From: Bacillota bacterium
Lineage (GTDB): Bacteria > Bacillota > Clostridia > Lachnospirales > Lachnospiraceae
Reading direction: 5' to 3'
DNA length: 64,000 nt
Assembly: GCA_023437715.1 (NCBI GenBank)
Contig: JAEZFK010000083.1
Span: 62,001-126,000, forward strand
Both the position numbers and the translations under genes were made by a program. This document shows positions 8,882 through 16,929 of the stretch, one piece after another (the stretch's first letter is position 1; each line of letters starts with the position of its first letter). The notes below the pieces were generated by a model that was not told where the DNA came from, did not search any database, and saw only the letters and a list, made by a program, of their open reading frames with translations.

Positions 8882-9667
8882 CTATACGGTGATCAGTTCA
8901 ACGCCGTAGCTGGCGAGATAGCTGCATCCGTTTTTGTCAGTCTCGCTGTCAGTAATTATATAGTCTATATTGTTGAAAGAGGATAAAAAGATCTGTCCGT
9001 CTTTTCCGAATTTGCTGTGGTCCGCCAGCAAAAACACCTTGTTGGACAATTCAATCATCAGCTTCTTGGTTTCCAGCTCCTGGATGCTGGAATCGGTGAT
9101 CATGCGGTTGGCGGAGATTCCGGAGCAGGAGAGAAAGGCCTTGTTGGGATAATACACCTTGGCATTATCCAGGGACATATTGCCGTAGATGGACAGATTG
9201 GAGCTTTTGAAAATGCCCCCAAGGCATATGTACATGTGGTTCTGATTATTTAATTTAGCGGCTTCCAGCAGAAACTGTATGGAATTGGTTATGAACGTCA
9301 CCTGTATATTGGCGGGGACATACTGGGCTAAATAGGCCGTAGTGGAGCTGTTGTCCACAAAAATGGTATCCTCCGGCTGGATATAGGAGGCCGCCAGCTT
9401 ACAGATGGCCTGCTTTTCCTGGAACCGGCGTATTCCGCGGACAGATACAGGGTATTTGTCCTGCATAACGGCGCTGCTTGCTTTCGTTTCTACGGGCATG
9501 GCGCCGCCATGGGTCCGGATCAGAACCCCTTCTTTCTCCAATTCCCGGAGATCCCGGCGGATGGTTTCCTTTGATGTCTGAAACTGTGCGGCTAATTCGG
9601 ACACATTCACATTTTTGTGTGTTTCCAACAAATTTATGATTTCTGATTTTCGTTCTATATTATACAT
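8882..9667 (-). CDS. DeoR/GlpR-family transcriptional regulator (copy 2)
   Basis: 261 residues, same architecture as the regulator at 1323-2111: helix-turn-helix at about 6-57 (QTSKETIRRDL) and DeoRC domain (EDTIFVDNSSTT). The pair is similar along the whole length, for example SIYGN and YYPNKAF(L/F)SC, indicating gene duplication within the locus. It is transcribed away from the isomerase gene, and the shared 196-bp spacer carries the motif AAACGGGCATAAA also found at 3790. It probably represses this sugar locus with a phosphorylated sugar as inducer (inference from the family). Confidence 0.9.
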   Translation of the reverse strand: MYNIERKSEIINLLETHKNVNVSELAAQFQTSKETIRRDLRELEKEGVLIRTHGGAMPVETKASSAVMQDKYPVSVRGIRRFQEKQAICKLAASYIQPEDTIFVDNSSTTAYLAQYVPANIQVTFITNSIQFLLEAAKLNNQNHMYICLGGIFKSSNLSIYGNMSLDNAKVYYPNKAFLSCSGISANRMITDSSIQELETKKLMIELSNKVFLLADHSKFGKDGQIFLSSFNNIDYIITDSETDKNGCSYLASYGVELITV

Positions 9668-9798
9668 GGCTCCTCCGGTTACTTTATATGGAAATACTTG
9701 ATTAAGCTCATAATATCAATTGTTCCGGGGATAGTCAATATATATTTGTGATAATAAAAGTTGATTTATAACAGAAAAAATTATACAATAACAGAAAC

Positions 9799-9811
9799 AA
9801 ACGGGCATAAA
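9799..9811 (+). promoter_or_regulatory. putative DeoR operator before the isomerase gene
   Basis: AAACGGGCATAAA, identical over 13 bp to 3790-3802 in the other divergent promoter of this locus. It lies about 50 bp upstream of the isomerase start, in the spacer it shares with the second DeoR gene. Confidence 0.5.
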
Positions 9812-9863
9812 AAGAGGAAGTAAACAAAGAGCAAGAAAACCACGATATCAAGGAGGTAGCAAT

Positions 9864-10841
9864 ATGAAGCTGGGATTTTTTTCTGCAAACTTTAGCGAGA
9901 AGCCATTGGAGGAGGTAGTGAAGCTGGTATCGTCCTACGGCTATGAAACTCTGGAGATACCTGCCTATGAGGGCAACGGACAGATGGAGACAAAGGACGT
10001 TATAAAAGGCAATACCGCTTCCCAGGTCCGGAAAATGGTTCAGAGCTACGGAATGTCAATACAGGCATTGAGCAACCATGCGGATTCATTTCTCATTATG
10101 GGCCCCACAGGCAAGGAAACGGACTTCATTTATAAGGGGACTCCGGAAGAGAAGATCAAGCACGGAACCGAAAGCCTGATCCGCACGGCCCAGGCGGCCA
10201 ACGCTCTGGAGGTGCCCATTGTGGTGGGATATCCGGGAGTAGAAAACTGGGGCAGATTTTTCTTCTTCCCTTACGGCGAAGGCTGGAAGGAATATGAAGA
10301 GCAGTTTGCAGAGCGTTTTACACCGATTTTGGACAAGTTCCAGGAATACGGAGTGAAATTTGCCATTGAGATTCATCCCAACAGCTTTGTATATGATATT
10401 TACACAGCCGAAAAGGCGCTGGAGCTGGTGAACTATCATCCGGCCCTGGGCTATAATTTTGATCCGGCCAATATTATGTATCTGATGATTGATCCGGCCA
10501 TTGTGATCGACCGGCTGAAAGACAGGATCTTTCATGTACATGCAAAGGATGCGGAGCTGGCCTCCCATAACCTTCCTACGGGAGGAACCTTAATGCATGG
10601 GGATATGTCGGCATTAAACCACACCTACCGGTTCCGCATTCCGGGCTGGGGGCAGGTGGAGTGGAAGCGGGTCATCACAGAGCTTTCCATGGTGGGCTAC
10701 ACCGGTTCCTTAAGCTATGAGCATGAGGATGTTACCATGAGCCGGATGGACGGAGTGGAAAAGGTGGCTCAGTACTTAAAGCCCCTTATTATTAAGAACC
10801 CCTATGAGGGAAGAACGGATAAATTGTTTAATAAAGAATAG
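9864..10841 (+). CDS. sugar phosphate isomerase/epimerase, TIM-barrel (xylose-isomerase-like) family
   Basis: 325 residues with an AP-endonuclease-2/xylose-isomerase-like TIM barrel. Features are MKLGFFSANF at the start, AIEIHPNSF (metal-binding Glu/His), GYNFDPANI, HVHAKDAE and SYEHEDVTMSR, the Glu/Asp/His set that binds a divalent metal in ketose 3-epimerases and sugar isomerases. The ribosome site is AAGGAGG. It likely interconverts an aldose and ketose, or epimerises a ketose, feeding the FGGY kinase and aldolase encoded at the other end of the locus. The operator motif shared with the main divergent promoter supports co-regulation. The exact sugar cannot be told. Confidence 0.87.
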   Translation: MKLGFFSANFSEKPLEEVVKLVSSYGYETLEIPAYEGNGQMETKDVIKGNTASQVRKMVQSYGMSIQALSNHADSFLIMGPTGKETDFIYKGTPEEKIKHGTESLIRTAQAANALEVPIVVGYPGVENWGRFFFFPYGEGWKEYEEQFAERFTPILDKFQEYGVKFAIEIHPNSFVYDIYTAEKALELVNYHPALGYNFDPANIMYLMIDPAIVIDRLKDRIFHVHAKDAELASHNLPTGGTLMHGDMSALNHTYRFRIPGWGQVEWKRVITELSMVGYTGSLSYEHEDVTMSRMDGVEKVAQYLKPLIIKNPYEGRTDKLFNKE

Positions 10842-10925
10842 GAAAGAAGCTTCTTTCGGAAAGCTCCAAAATTGCTGTATAGGCTGACGGCTCTGTGATA
10901 AATACGCAGAGCCGCGGCCTTTTCC
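10841..10925 (+). ncRNA. degenerate fluoride-riboswitch-like element with terminator stem
   Basis: Starts at the last base of the isomerase stop codon. It aligns end to end with the fluoride riboswitch before eno (16760-16845): both share AAGAAGCTT/ATGAAGCTC, TTTCGGAA/CTTCGGAA, ATTGCTG(T/C)ATAGGCTGA and the long stem ending in CGCGGCC/CACGGCC plus T residues. The bases expected to hold the ion are changed (AAAG for GATG, TGACGG for TGATGG), so ligand binding is doubtful. The stem 10882-10919 followed by TTTT could terminate the isomerase transcript. The MarR gene downstream has its own promoter after this element. Confidence 0.5.
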
Positions 10926-10969
10926 GGCGCTTTAACCGGAACATCGTACACTTGGGAATTAGTTAGGGC

Positions 10970-10998
10970 TTGACTTCATTTTAGTATCATAGTATTAT
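10970..10998 (+). promoter_or_regulatory. promoter for the MarR/MFS genes
   Basis: TTGACT (10970-10975) and TATTAT (10993-10998) with the ideal 17-bp spacer, 54 bp before the MarR start codon. Confidence 0.7.
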
Positions 10999-11051
10999 AT
11001 AATGGTCCCATTTGAGACTGTATAAAACAAGACTAAGTAAAGGAATAAACT

Positions 11052-11489
11052 ATGAATAAAGCAGAAACCAATGCAAACGAGTATTTGCGGACTTACTTTG
11101 AACTTAATGCCCAATATGAAGCCTACGCGAAAAGTCTTGGAGTTTCTTACAGTACATTATTGGCTCTCAGAATTATCCTTGAACACGATGGGGAGTGTAC
11201 ACAAAGGACTATTTGTGAATACACCTTTTTTCCAAAACAGACGGTCAACGCTATTGTGACAGGCCTGCTGCGCCACGGAGCCATTAGAATGGTCGAGCTT
11301 GATTCCGACAGGAGACAAAAGGTTATTCATTTCACTGACAAAGGGCGGGCATTTGCATCTGAATTGATTCAAAAGATTAAAAATGCGGAGAGCAAAGCCA
11401 TGGAAAGCCTGGATGAGAACCAGAGTACAGCGATGCTTACGGCTGCAAAATTATATGTGAACCGTCTGCGCGGCTATTTATTGGAATAG
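11052..11489 (+). CDS. MarR-family transcriptional regulator
   Basis: 145 residues, one winged helix-turn-helix domain. The DNA-recognition segment is FPKQTVNAIVTGLLRHGAI, and the wing contains DSDRRQKVIHFTDKG, the DxRxxxxxLT hallmark of MarR. It probably represses its own gene and the exporter gene that starts 57 bp downstream, releasing DNA when a toxic compound binds. The promoter is at 10970-10998, and the ribosome site is AAAGGAA. Confidence 0.9.
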   Translation: MNKAETNANEYLRTYFELNAQYEAYAKSLGVSYSTLLALRIILEHDGECTQRTICEYTFFPKQTVNAIVTGLLRHGAIRMVELDSDRRQKVIHFTDKGRAFASELIQKIKNAESKAMESLDENQSTAMLTAAKLYVNRLRGYLLE

Positions 11490-11546
11490 TTTTCATAAAA
11501 TCGCTCCAATACTGCCAATTTAAGAATGGAAAGGAAAAAATACAAT

Positions 11547-13448
11547 ATGGAAAAAGGACAAAAAGCTACAGTCATTGTTTTGATTTGTGGCGCTTTTTTA
11601 TCAGTGCTGAACCAAACCCTGATGAATCCGGCTATCCCCTCGGTTATGGCCGAGCTAAAGATAAACGCGGGCACCGCCCAGTGGCTTGTTTCCGGCTTTA
11701 CTTTGGTAAATGCGATTGTTGTGGCTGTTTCAGCATTTCTGATGGATAGATTTTCTACAAAGAAACTGTTCATCGCCGTTTTCGGTTTATTTTTTGCCGG
11801 CAGCCTGCTTGCGGCCTGGGGGATTAACTTTCCTGTTCTGCTGGCTGGGCGTATCCTGCAGGGAATATGCGCGGGTGTTATGCTTCCAATGTCAATGACG
11901 GTGCTGCTCCTTATATTCCCCCATGGAAAGCGGGGCAGCGCAATGGGAATGTATAACTTTGTCATAATGTTTGCTCCCGCAATGGGGCCCGCAATTTCGG
12001 GCATACTTACAGATATAACAGGCTGGCACGTTATGTTTTTGATTATGGCTGTGCTGGCGGCAATCATCATACTTATTGCCACATTTGCAATGAAAAATTT
12101 CGGCATGACAAAACAGGTTTCTCTTGATAAGATATCAGTCGCAGAGTCGTCATTGGGGCTTTTTTTCCTGCTTTACGGTATTTCCATGTTCGGTAAGGTT
12201 GAAACAATGCTTGCCGCAGCCGTACTGATTGCTCTGGGGGCTGGGATACTTTTTCTTTTTGTACGGCGTCAGCTTAAGCTTGCAGAGCCGTTTTTAGAGC
12301 TTCGGGTATTTTTTGATAAACAGTTCCGGTATGGAATTGTGATTTCCATGTTAATATCAGCATCTCTTGCGGCAGTATCTCTTACTCTTCCTATCTATGT
12401 TCAGAACGTACGTGGTTTTTCGGCTACAATTTCCGGATTGATTATGGTTCCCGGCTCGGTTTTAGGAGCAATTGGGGGATATTTCGCAGGAAATTTACAC
12501 GATAAATTCGGTGCGCGTTACCTTTCGATTACAGGAGTATCATTGCTTTCACTGGGTTCCCTGGGAATGGCCATGTGGGGATTTAAAACCCCGGTTGCAA
12601 TAATGATTATTGTTTACTGTGCCCGTTCTTTTGGATTAATGCTTGCTAATACGCCGATTAATATCTGGTCAATCAGTAAACTGCCGGATGAGATTTTGCA
12701 TCACGGCAACGCAGTGTCAAGTGCCATGCGTCAGGTCGCCTCAACCTTTGGCGTCACCCTTATGGTATCGGCCATGTCACTTACTACAAATCTGTTTGTC
12801 TATGATAATTCGGTAAAGTCACAGTTAATTGGGATTCACGCTGCGTTTTATCTCAGCATTATAATTGCTGTTATGAGTCTTGTGGTGGTTATTATCAAGG
12901 TAAAAGACCGCAAGAAGACCGACGATGTTTCCACCGGCAAAGCGGTATCGGAGATTGACATGGCGATGCACTCCAACCCTTACACGGTATCATCCGATGC
13001 TTCGGTTAAACAGGTGATTGAAAAACTCATCGAATACCGTACAGGCGGGTTGCCTGTTATTGATAATAACAGACATATTATCGGTTATGTATCGGATGGG
13101 GATGTTCTGCGGTATATGGCGAGACAAGACGTGCATGTTGTTGGGGAATCATTTTCTCTTGTATTACCGGACAATGAAGAATTTGTGTCCAAGGCTGAGG
13201 AGCTTTTGCAAAGAAACGTGCTGGAAATCGCAACGAAGCACACGATCACGGTGGAGCTGGGCATTGCCTTATCGGAGGTCTGCCGGCTGTTTTACGAAAA
13301 CAGGCTGAGCAAAATCCCGGTAACGCAAAATAATGTGCTTGTGGGAACAATCAGCAGGGGCGATACGATGCGTTACCTGATGAAACGATTGCCGTTGTAT
13401 CAGCAGATGTCCGACACAGGCAAGGGCTTTATTGGTGAAAAGGATTAA
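11547..13448 (+). CDS. MFS multidrug transporter (DHA2 type) fused to a C-terminal CBS-domain pair
   Basis: 633 residues from the ATG at 11547, which follows GGAAAGG; an in-frame ATG at 11526 has no ribosome site. Residues about 10-460 form a 14-helix MFS exporter (QTLMNPAIPSVMAELK, QWLVSGFTL, GRILQGICAGVMLPM). About residues 475-625 are two CBS motifs: MAMHSNPYTVSSDASVKQVI with GLPVIDNN and GYVSDGDVLRYM, then KIPVTQNNVLVGTISRGDTM. CBS pairs usually bind adenine nucleotides or nucleotide messengers, so export may be tuned by energy state or signal (inference). The neighbour MarR gene is the likely regulator. The fusion is unusual for DHA2 exporters. Confidence 0.88.
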   Translation: MEKGQKATVIVLICGAFLSVLNQTLMNPAIPSVMAELKINAGTAQWLVSGFTLVNAIVVAVSAFLMDRFSTKKLFIAVFGLFFAGSLLAAWGINFPVLLAGRILQGICAGVMLPMSMTVLLLIFPHGKRGSAMGMYNFVIMFAPAMGPAISGILTDITGWHVMFLIMAVLAAIIILIATFAMKNFGMTKQVSLDKISVAESSLGLFFLLYGISMFGKVETMLAAAVLIALGAGILFLFVRRQLKLAEPFLELRVFFDKQFRYGIVISMLISASLAAVSLTLPIYVQNVRGFSATISGLIMVPGSVLGAIGGYFAGNLHDKFGARYLSITGVSLLSLGSLGMAMWGFKTPVAIMIIVYCARSFGLMLANTPINIWSISKLPDEILHHGNAVSSAMRQVASTFGVTLMVSAMSLTTNLFVYDNSVKSQLIGIHAAFYLSIIIAVMSLVVVIIKVKDRKKTDDVSTGKAVSEIDMAMHSNPYTVSSDASVKQVIEKLIEYRTGGLPVIDNNRHIIGYVSDGDVLRYMARQDVHVVGESFSLVLPDNEEFVSKAEELLQRNVLEIATKHTITVELGIALSEVCRLFYENRLSKIPVTQNNVLVGTISRGDTMRYLMKRLPLYQQMSDTGKGFIGEKD

Positions 13449-13545
13449 TCAAGCAAGTGTGCTGGAGGAAGCCATTAAAAAAGGATATGTCAGCGTCCTT
13501 GATTTTTCCAAAAATAAACCGGAATTTATGGAGGAGAAATTTTGA
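13435..13545 (+). CDS. small ORF of 36 codons between exporter and GNAT genes
   Basis: GTG at 13435 to TGA at 13543-13545, starting inside the 3' end of the exporter gene and overlapping the GNAT start by 4 bp. The peptide begins MKRINQASVLEEAIKKGY and ends in PEFMEEKF. I do not recognise it. It may be translationally coupled, a remnant of a longer gene, or just the leader holding the GNAT ribosome site GGAGGAG. Confidence 0.25.
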   Translation: MKRINQASVLEEAIKKGYVSVLDFSKNKPEFMEEKF

Positions 13546-13880
13546 ATATACAACTTGTTTATGAAACCCCGGCAGCACAGGACTATGTGGATCTTCGGTT
13601 ACGCTCCGGGATGGGAAATAAAGATTTGAAAAGAAGCCGGATTGCCCTGGAGAACTCCCTGTTCACGGTATCCCTCTACGACGAAGAATACCGGCGAAAG
13701 GGTTTCGCAGAGCGGATTATGGGAGCGATTGACGGTTATTTTGAGGAAAATACATATGAGGACAGCTATGTCTGCTTAATAGCCAACCGCCCTGCTGATT
13801 TGCTTTATCATAAACATCGGTTCAAGTATTTGCCGGAGGACAGATGCGGAATGCTGCGGGACCAAAGCAGGGAAATGTAA
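13542..13880 (+). pseudogene. GNAT acetyltransferase with an internal in-frame deletion
   Basis: 112 codons from the TTG at 13542, with GGAGGAG at 13530-13536. The N-terminus (YVDLRLRSGMGNKDLKRS, ALENSLFTVSLYDEE) and C-terminus (EENTYEDSYVCLIANRPAD, FKYLPEDRCGMLR) match a familiar clostridial GNAT of about 135-140 residues. Between LYDEE and YRRKGFAERIM, roughly 27 residues of the beta strands before motif A (GFGRVVGD... in relatives) are missing. The frame is kept, so a protein could be made but should lack part of the acetyl-CoA fold. The family comparison is from memory. Confidence 0.6.
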
Positions 13881-13922
13881 ATACAGTACAGGCAGAATAA
13901 ATTTATTGCAGGCATAATAATA

Positions 13923-13962
13923 TCGCCTCGCGCCCAGGCTGGTTAGACCGGGCGCGAGGCGA
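13923..13962. terminator. bidirectional terminator between GNAT and kup
   Basis: Perfect 13-bp GC-rich stem TCGCCTCGCGCCC (13923-13935) and GGGCGCGAGGCGA (13950-13962) with a 14-nt loop, in the convergent gap between the GNAT and kup genes. The flanks are AT-rich rather than clean T-runs. Confidence 0.7.
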
Positions 13963-13989
13963 ACTATATTAGCGAACCTGATACAGCAG

Positions 13990-16038
13990 TTATTCAATAT
14001 CCTGGGAGATCAGATCCTCTGGATGTTTTTCACCGGGAGTTTTCAAACTTCTTTTTAAAATAGTGCGGTTTGAATGGCCGATAATCATAGGAACCTTTTC
14101 AATATAAACATCACTGGTGTCAAGCCCAAACCAGTTTGACGGAGAAACCGTGAACTTCTGTATAAAAAGCTTGGTCCTTAACAGGAAAGAATCCCAGTTT
14201 GAAAGTGAGGATTGATTGGATAAAACTTCCTCGATAAATACAAAACGAAAGTCTCCCAGTTTGCGGTTTGGTATAATGGAATAAGTGTTGAACTGATGTT
14301 CAATTTCATTATTATTCACTAATTCTGTTGATATCTGCCGTAAAAATACATTGAGATTCTGCTCAACCCGAAAGCCAAGATTTATCTGTATATTTACGAT
14401 AAAGGAAGTATTATATTTTTCAACTATATACTCTGCCTGATAAGGCTCGTCTGTTACATAAACATTCACAAACCAGTAAACATCAGCCTTTTTCGGCCTT
14501 TTATCTAATAGAAAGTACATTACTTTACGTTCTATTTTTTTTGTGTTTGGGCAGTTGGTCAGGCACACAAGATTACTTGCATATTTCGGAACATCCGGAT
14601 CGTGACGTAATTGATTTAACTGCTTGATATAGTTTTCAATCGGTACAACATCGCGAAAACGCATCTTTATAATATGTGACCTGTACCAGATATACATAAT
14701 GAACAATATTGAAATTGCGATAATTACTGCAACGAATCCACCATGAAAGAACTTGATAATATTTGCCAGGAAGAAAGAAAATTCAAAAGTCATGAAGAAA
14801 ACAAGCATAATTATTGCAAGTACAATCGGTGTTTTTTTCTTCCTCATATAGTTAAATAGCAGAATTGTTGTCATAAGCATGGTAACTGTAATGGCAAGAC
14901 CGTATGCCGCTTCCATTTTATCGGAACTCCGAAAATGAAGAACAATCCCAATACAGACAATGCATAATATCCTGTTAATCGCAGGAATGTAAAGCTGTCC
15001 CTTTAAAGAGGATGGATATAACGTATGCAGCCTTGGAAACAGATTTAGTTTAATTGCTTCTGATACAAGCGTAAAGGAACCAGAAATCAGAGCCTGAGAA
15101 GCTATGATGGCAGCAAATGTAGAGATTATGATACCATATATCAGAAACCCTGACGGAATCATCTGATAAAAAGGATTGATATCCTCTAACATGGCGTGAG
15201 CGGGGATATTTTTTGCAGATAAAATCCATGCTCCCTGACCAAAGTAGTTGAGTAATAAACTCAGCTTAACAAATGGCCATGTGAAATAAATATTTTTTCT
15301 TCCTACATGTCCAAGATCTGAGTAAAGGGCTTCTGCACCTGTTGAACACAAAAATATGCTGCCCAGTATAAAAAAGCCAAGTTTGTTGTCATCACTGAAC
15401 AGGATGTTAATAGCATAATAGGGTGACAATGCACGCAATAGGGAAAGGTTGCCTGCAAGATTTATAATTCCAAAAACAGCCAAGCTGCTGAACCATAAAA
15501 ACATAATAGGACCGAACAGCTTTCCGATAAATTCTGTTCCGCTGTGTTGAATAAAGAACAATGTACAGATTATGATAATAACAAGGATAACGATATTATC
15601 CTGGCTGTTTCCAAAAAGATCTTTAAAAACCGGAAGCAGCTTTAAGCCCTCGACGGCTGATGTAACTGTAACCGCCGGTGTCAGCATTCCGTCAGCTAAC
15701 AGAGCAGAACCGCCAATCATGGCAGGGATGACCAGCCATTTGGCCTGGTTTCTGACAAGCGTAAAAAGTGAGAAAATACCACCTTCTCCTTTATTATCAG
15801 CCTTTAGTGTTATAAAGACATATTTTATGGTCGTTAAAATGGTGATTGTCCAAAAAACCAATGATAAAGTTCCGAGAATAAAGTTTTCTGATACGCTTTG
15901 TAACCCCCCGTTCCCTTGAAGAACCGATTTCATTACATATAGGGGCGAGGTACCGATATCTCCATATACTACACCTAAGGTTACCAGAATACCTCCGAGT
16001 GTAAGATTGGTAATGCCAGATTTTTTTGATGAAACCAT
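13990..16038 (-). CDS. kup: KUP-family potassium uptake protein
   Basis: 682 residues, typical Kup length. The N-terminus GALGVVYGDIGTSPLYV-type motif is present (TLGVVYGDIGTSPLYVMKS). About twelve transmembrane segments run to residue 450 (for example GEGGIFSLF, GDGMLTPAVTV-like LLADGMLTPAVTV, and TGAEALYSDLGHVG), followed by a cytoplasmic C-terminal domain of about 230 residues. It takes up K+ by proton symport. It is monocistronic. The ribosome site AAAGGAG precedes the ATG at 16038. No c-di-AMP (ydaO) riboswitch was seen upstream, although such switches often control clostridial kup genes. Confidence 0.95.
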   Translation of the reverse strand: MVSSKKSGITNLTLGGILVTLGVVYGDIGTSPLYVMKSVLQGNGGLQSVSENFILGTLSLVFWTITILTTIKYVFITLKADNKGEGGIFSLFTLVRNQAKWLVIPAMIGGSALLADGMLTPAVTVTSAVEGLKLLPVFKDLFGNSQDNIVILVIIIICTLFFIQHSGTEFIGKLFGPIMFLWFSSLAVFGIINLAGNLSLLRALSPYYAINILFSDDNKLGFFILGSIFLCSTGAEALYSDLGHVGRKNIYFTWPFVKLSLLLNYFGQGAWILSAKNIPAHAMLEDINPFYQMIPSGFLIYGIIISTFAAIIASQALISGSFTLVSEAIKLNLFPRLHTLYPSSLKGQLYIPAINRILCIVCIGIVLHFRSSDKMEAAYGLAITVTMLMTTILLFNYMRKKKTPIVLAIIMLVFFMTFEFSFFLANIIKFFHGGFVAVIIAISILFIMYIWYRSHIIKMRFRDVVPIENYIKQLNQLRHDPDVPKYASNLVCLTNCPNTKKIERKVMYFLLDKRPKKADVYWFVNVYVTDEPYQAEYIVEKYNTSFIVNIQINLGFRVEQNLNVFLRQISTELVNNNEIEHQFNTYSIIPNRKLGDFRFVFIEEVLSNQSSLSNWDSFLLRTKLFIQKFTVSPSNWFGLDTSDVYIEKVPMIIGHSNRTILKRSLKTPGEKHPEDLISQDIE

Positions 16039-16455
16039 CGTTTTTTACTCCTTTTACAAAATGTTTATTTTAGATCAGTAATATGCCAGCACTTGTTTAT
16101 TTTTTATTAATGTAACAAAAAATGAATTCGATAATTACGGACGGTATAGTTTAACATTGGCAGAGTATAATCATGCCATTGACATGTATTTTATTATAGC
16201 GTAGTTATATATAATTAATGCATAATGTGTGTCAATGCCAACTGCTCCACTATGTATTTGGTGGGTATACTTATCAGCTTTTATTTTTCAAGTCCTGTTT
16301 AGATGTAAAGTTAACAGAATGAATAATACCACATAGTGACCTGGGAGTCCAGTATGCCAGTGAAAAGTTTTAAGCCTGTTTGAAAACCAAACGAATGCGG
16401 AGGAACCAAAGCAGGAACAGACTTGAGGACTAAAACGGAATTTAAGGGGATAATT
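16039..16455. other. 417-bp gap between kup and the broken GNAT; kup promoter
   Basis: No gene recognised. On the minus strand TTGACA (16235-16230) is followed after 18 bp by TATATA (16211-16206), a plausible kup promoter giving a leader of about 160 nt. The sequence is AT-rich with no riboswitch signature that I can name. Confidence 0.45.
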
Positions 16456-16703
16456 ATGATAATCAGAGAATATAAAACGATTGACTGCACGGTTATGGGA
16501 AAGCTGTTTTATGATACAGTACACACAATCAATGCAAAGGATTACACAACGGAGCAGCTTGATGCGTGGTCAACAGGAAACCTTGACCTGGAAGCATGGA
16601 ATCGCTCTTTTTTGAAAAACAAGGGTATTCGGTTGAAACAGAAAATAAGGCTGTCCGAAACAATATCACATTGGTGAATTATAAAATGGTTAAGCATTTG
16701 TAA
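16456..16703 (+). pseudogene. GNAT acetyltransferase remnant, middle deleted and frameshifted
   Basis: The ATG at 16456 (AAGGGGAT upstream) opens MIIREYKTIDCTVMGKLFYD to about NRSFLKN, the N-terminus of a YafP-like GNAT. At about 16617 the frame shifts, and the +2 frame continues GYSVETENKAVRNNITLVN and YKMVKHL, stop at 16701. That is the C-terminal tail of the same family (relatives end in LTNYVMVKKL-like sequence). About 60 residues including the acetyl-CoA-binding motif A are gone. It is the second GNAT with a missing middle in this window. Confidence 0.7.
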
Positions 16704-16761
16704 TCGCCATCAAACTTATTGTTGTGTATTTTCTGTATTTTGTGGTACAATAAAAGAAGAT

Positions 16762-16854
16762 AAGGGATGAAGCTCCCTTCGGAACGATCCGAAATTGCTG
16801 CATAGGCTGATGGCTTCTACGAAAATACGTAGAGCCACGGCCTTTATTTTTTTT
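16762..16854 (+). ncRNA. fluoride riboswitch (crcB motif) with terminator, upstream of eno
   Basis: The aptamer at 16762-16820 reads AGGGATGAAGCTCCCTTC, then a small extra hairpin CGGAACGATCCG, then AAATTGCTGCATA and GGCTGATGGCTTCTAC. GATGAAGC pairs with GGCTTC, and the GGCTGATGGCTTCTAC tail matches the fluoride-riboswitch 3' consensus (compare the Thermotoga aptamer tail GGCTGATGGCCTCTAC, from memory). The expression platform is a terminator that reuses this tail: stem 16805-16842 (GGCTTCTACG with CGTAGAGCC) followed by TTTATTTTTTTT. Fluoride binding should prevent termination and raise enolase, a fluoride-inhibited enzyme. eno is a known target of this class. Confidence 0.83.
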
Positions 16855-16929
16855 CTCCGGGATCGGCAGCCTATTATGGAATTCAACCCTTTTCAAATAA
16901 TTGAAAATATATAAAAGGAGATGGAAATT

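Noticed and set aside
11474..12106. 210-codon open frame opposite the MFS-CBS gene
   Set aside because: Low-complexity, methionine/isoleucine-rich shadow of the transporter frame, without ribosome site.
16039..16290. Possible c-di-AMP riboswitch upstream of kup
   Set aside because: The conserved GGGGGAACC-type sequences of that class are absent on the relevant strand.
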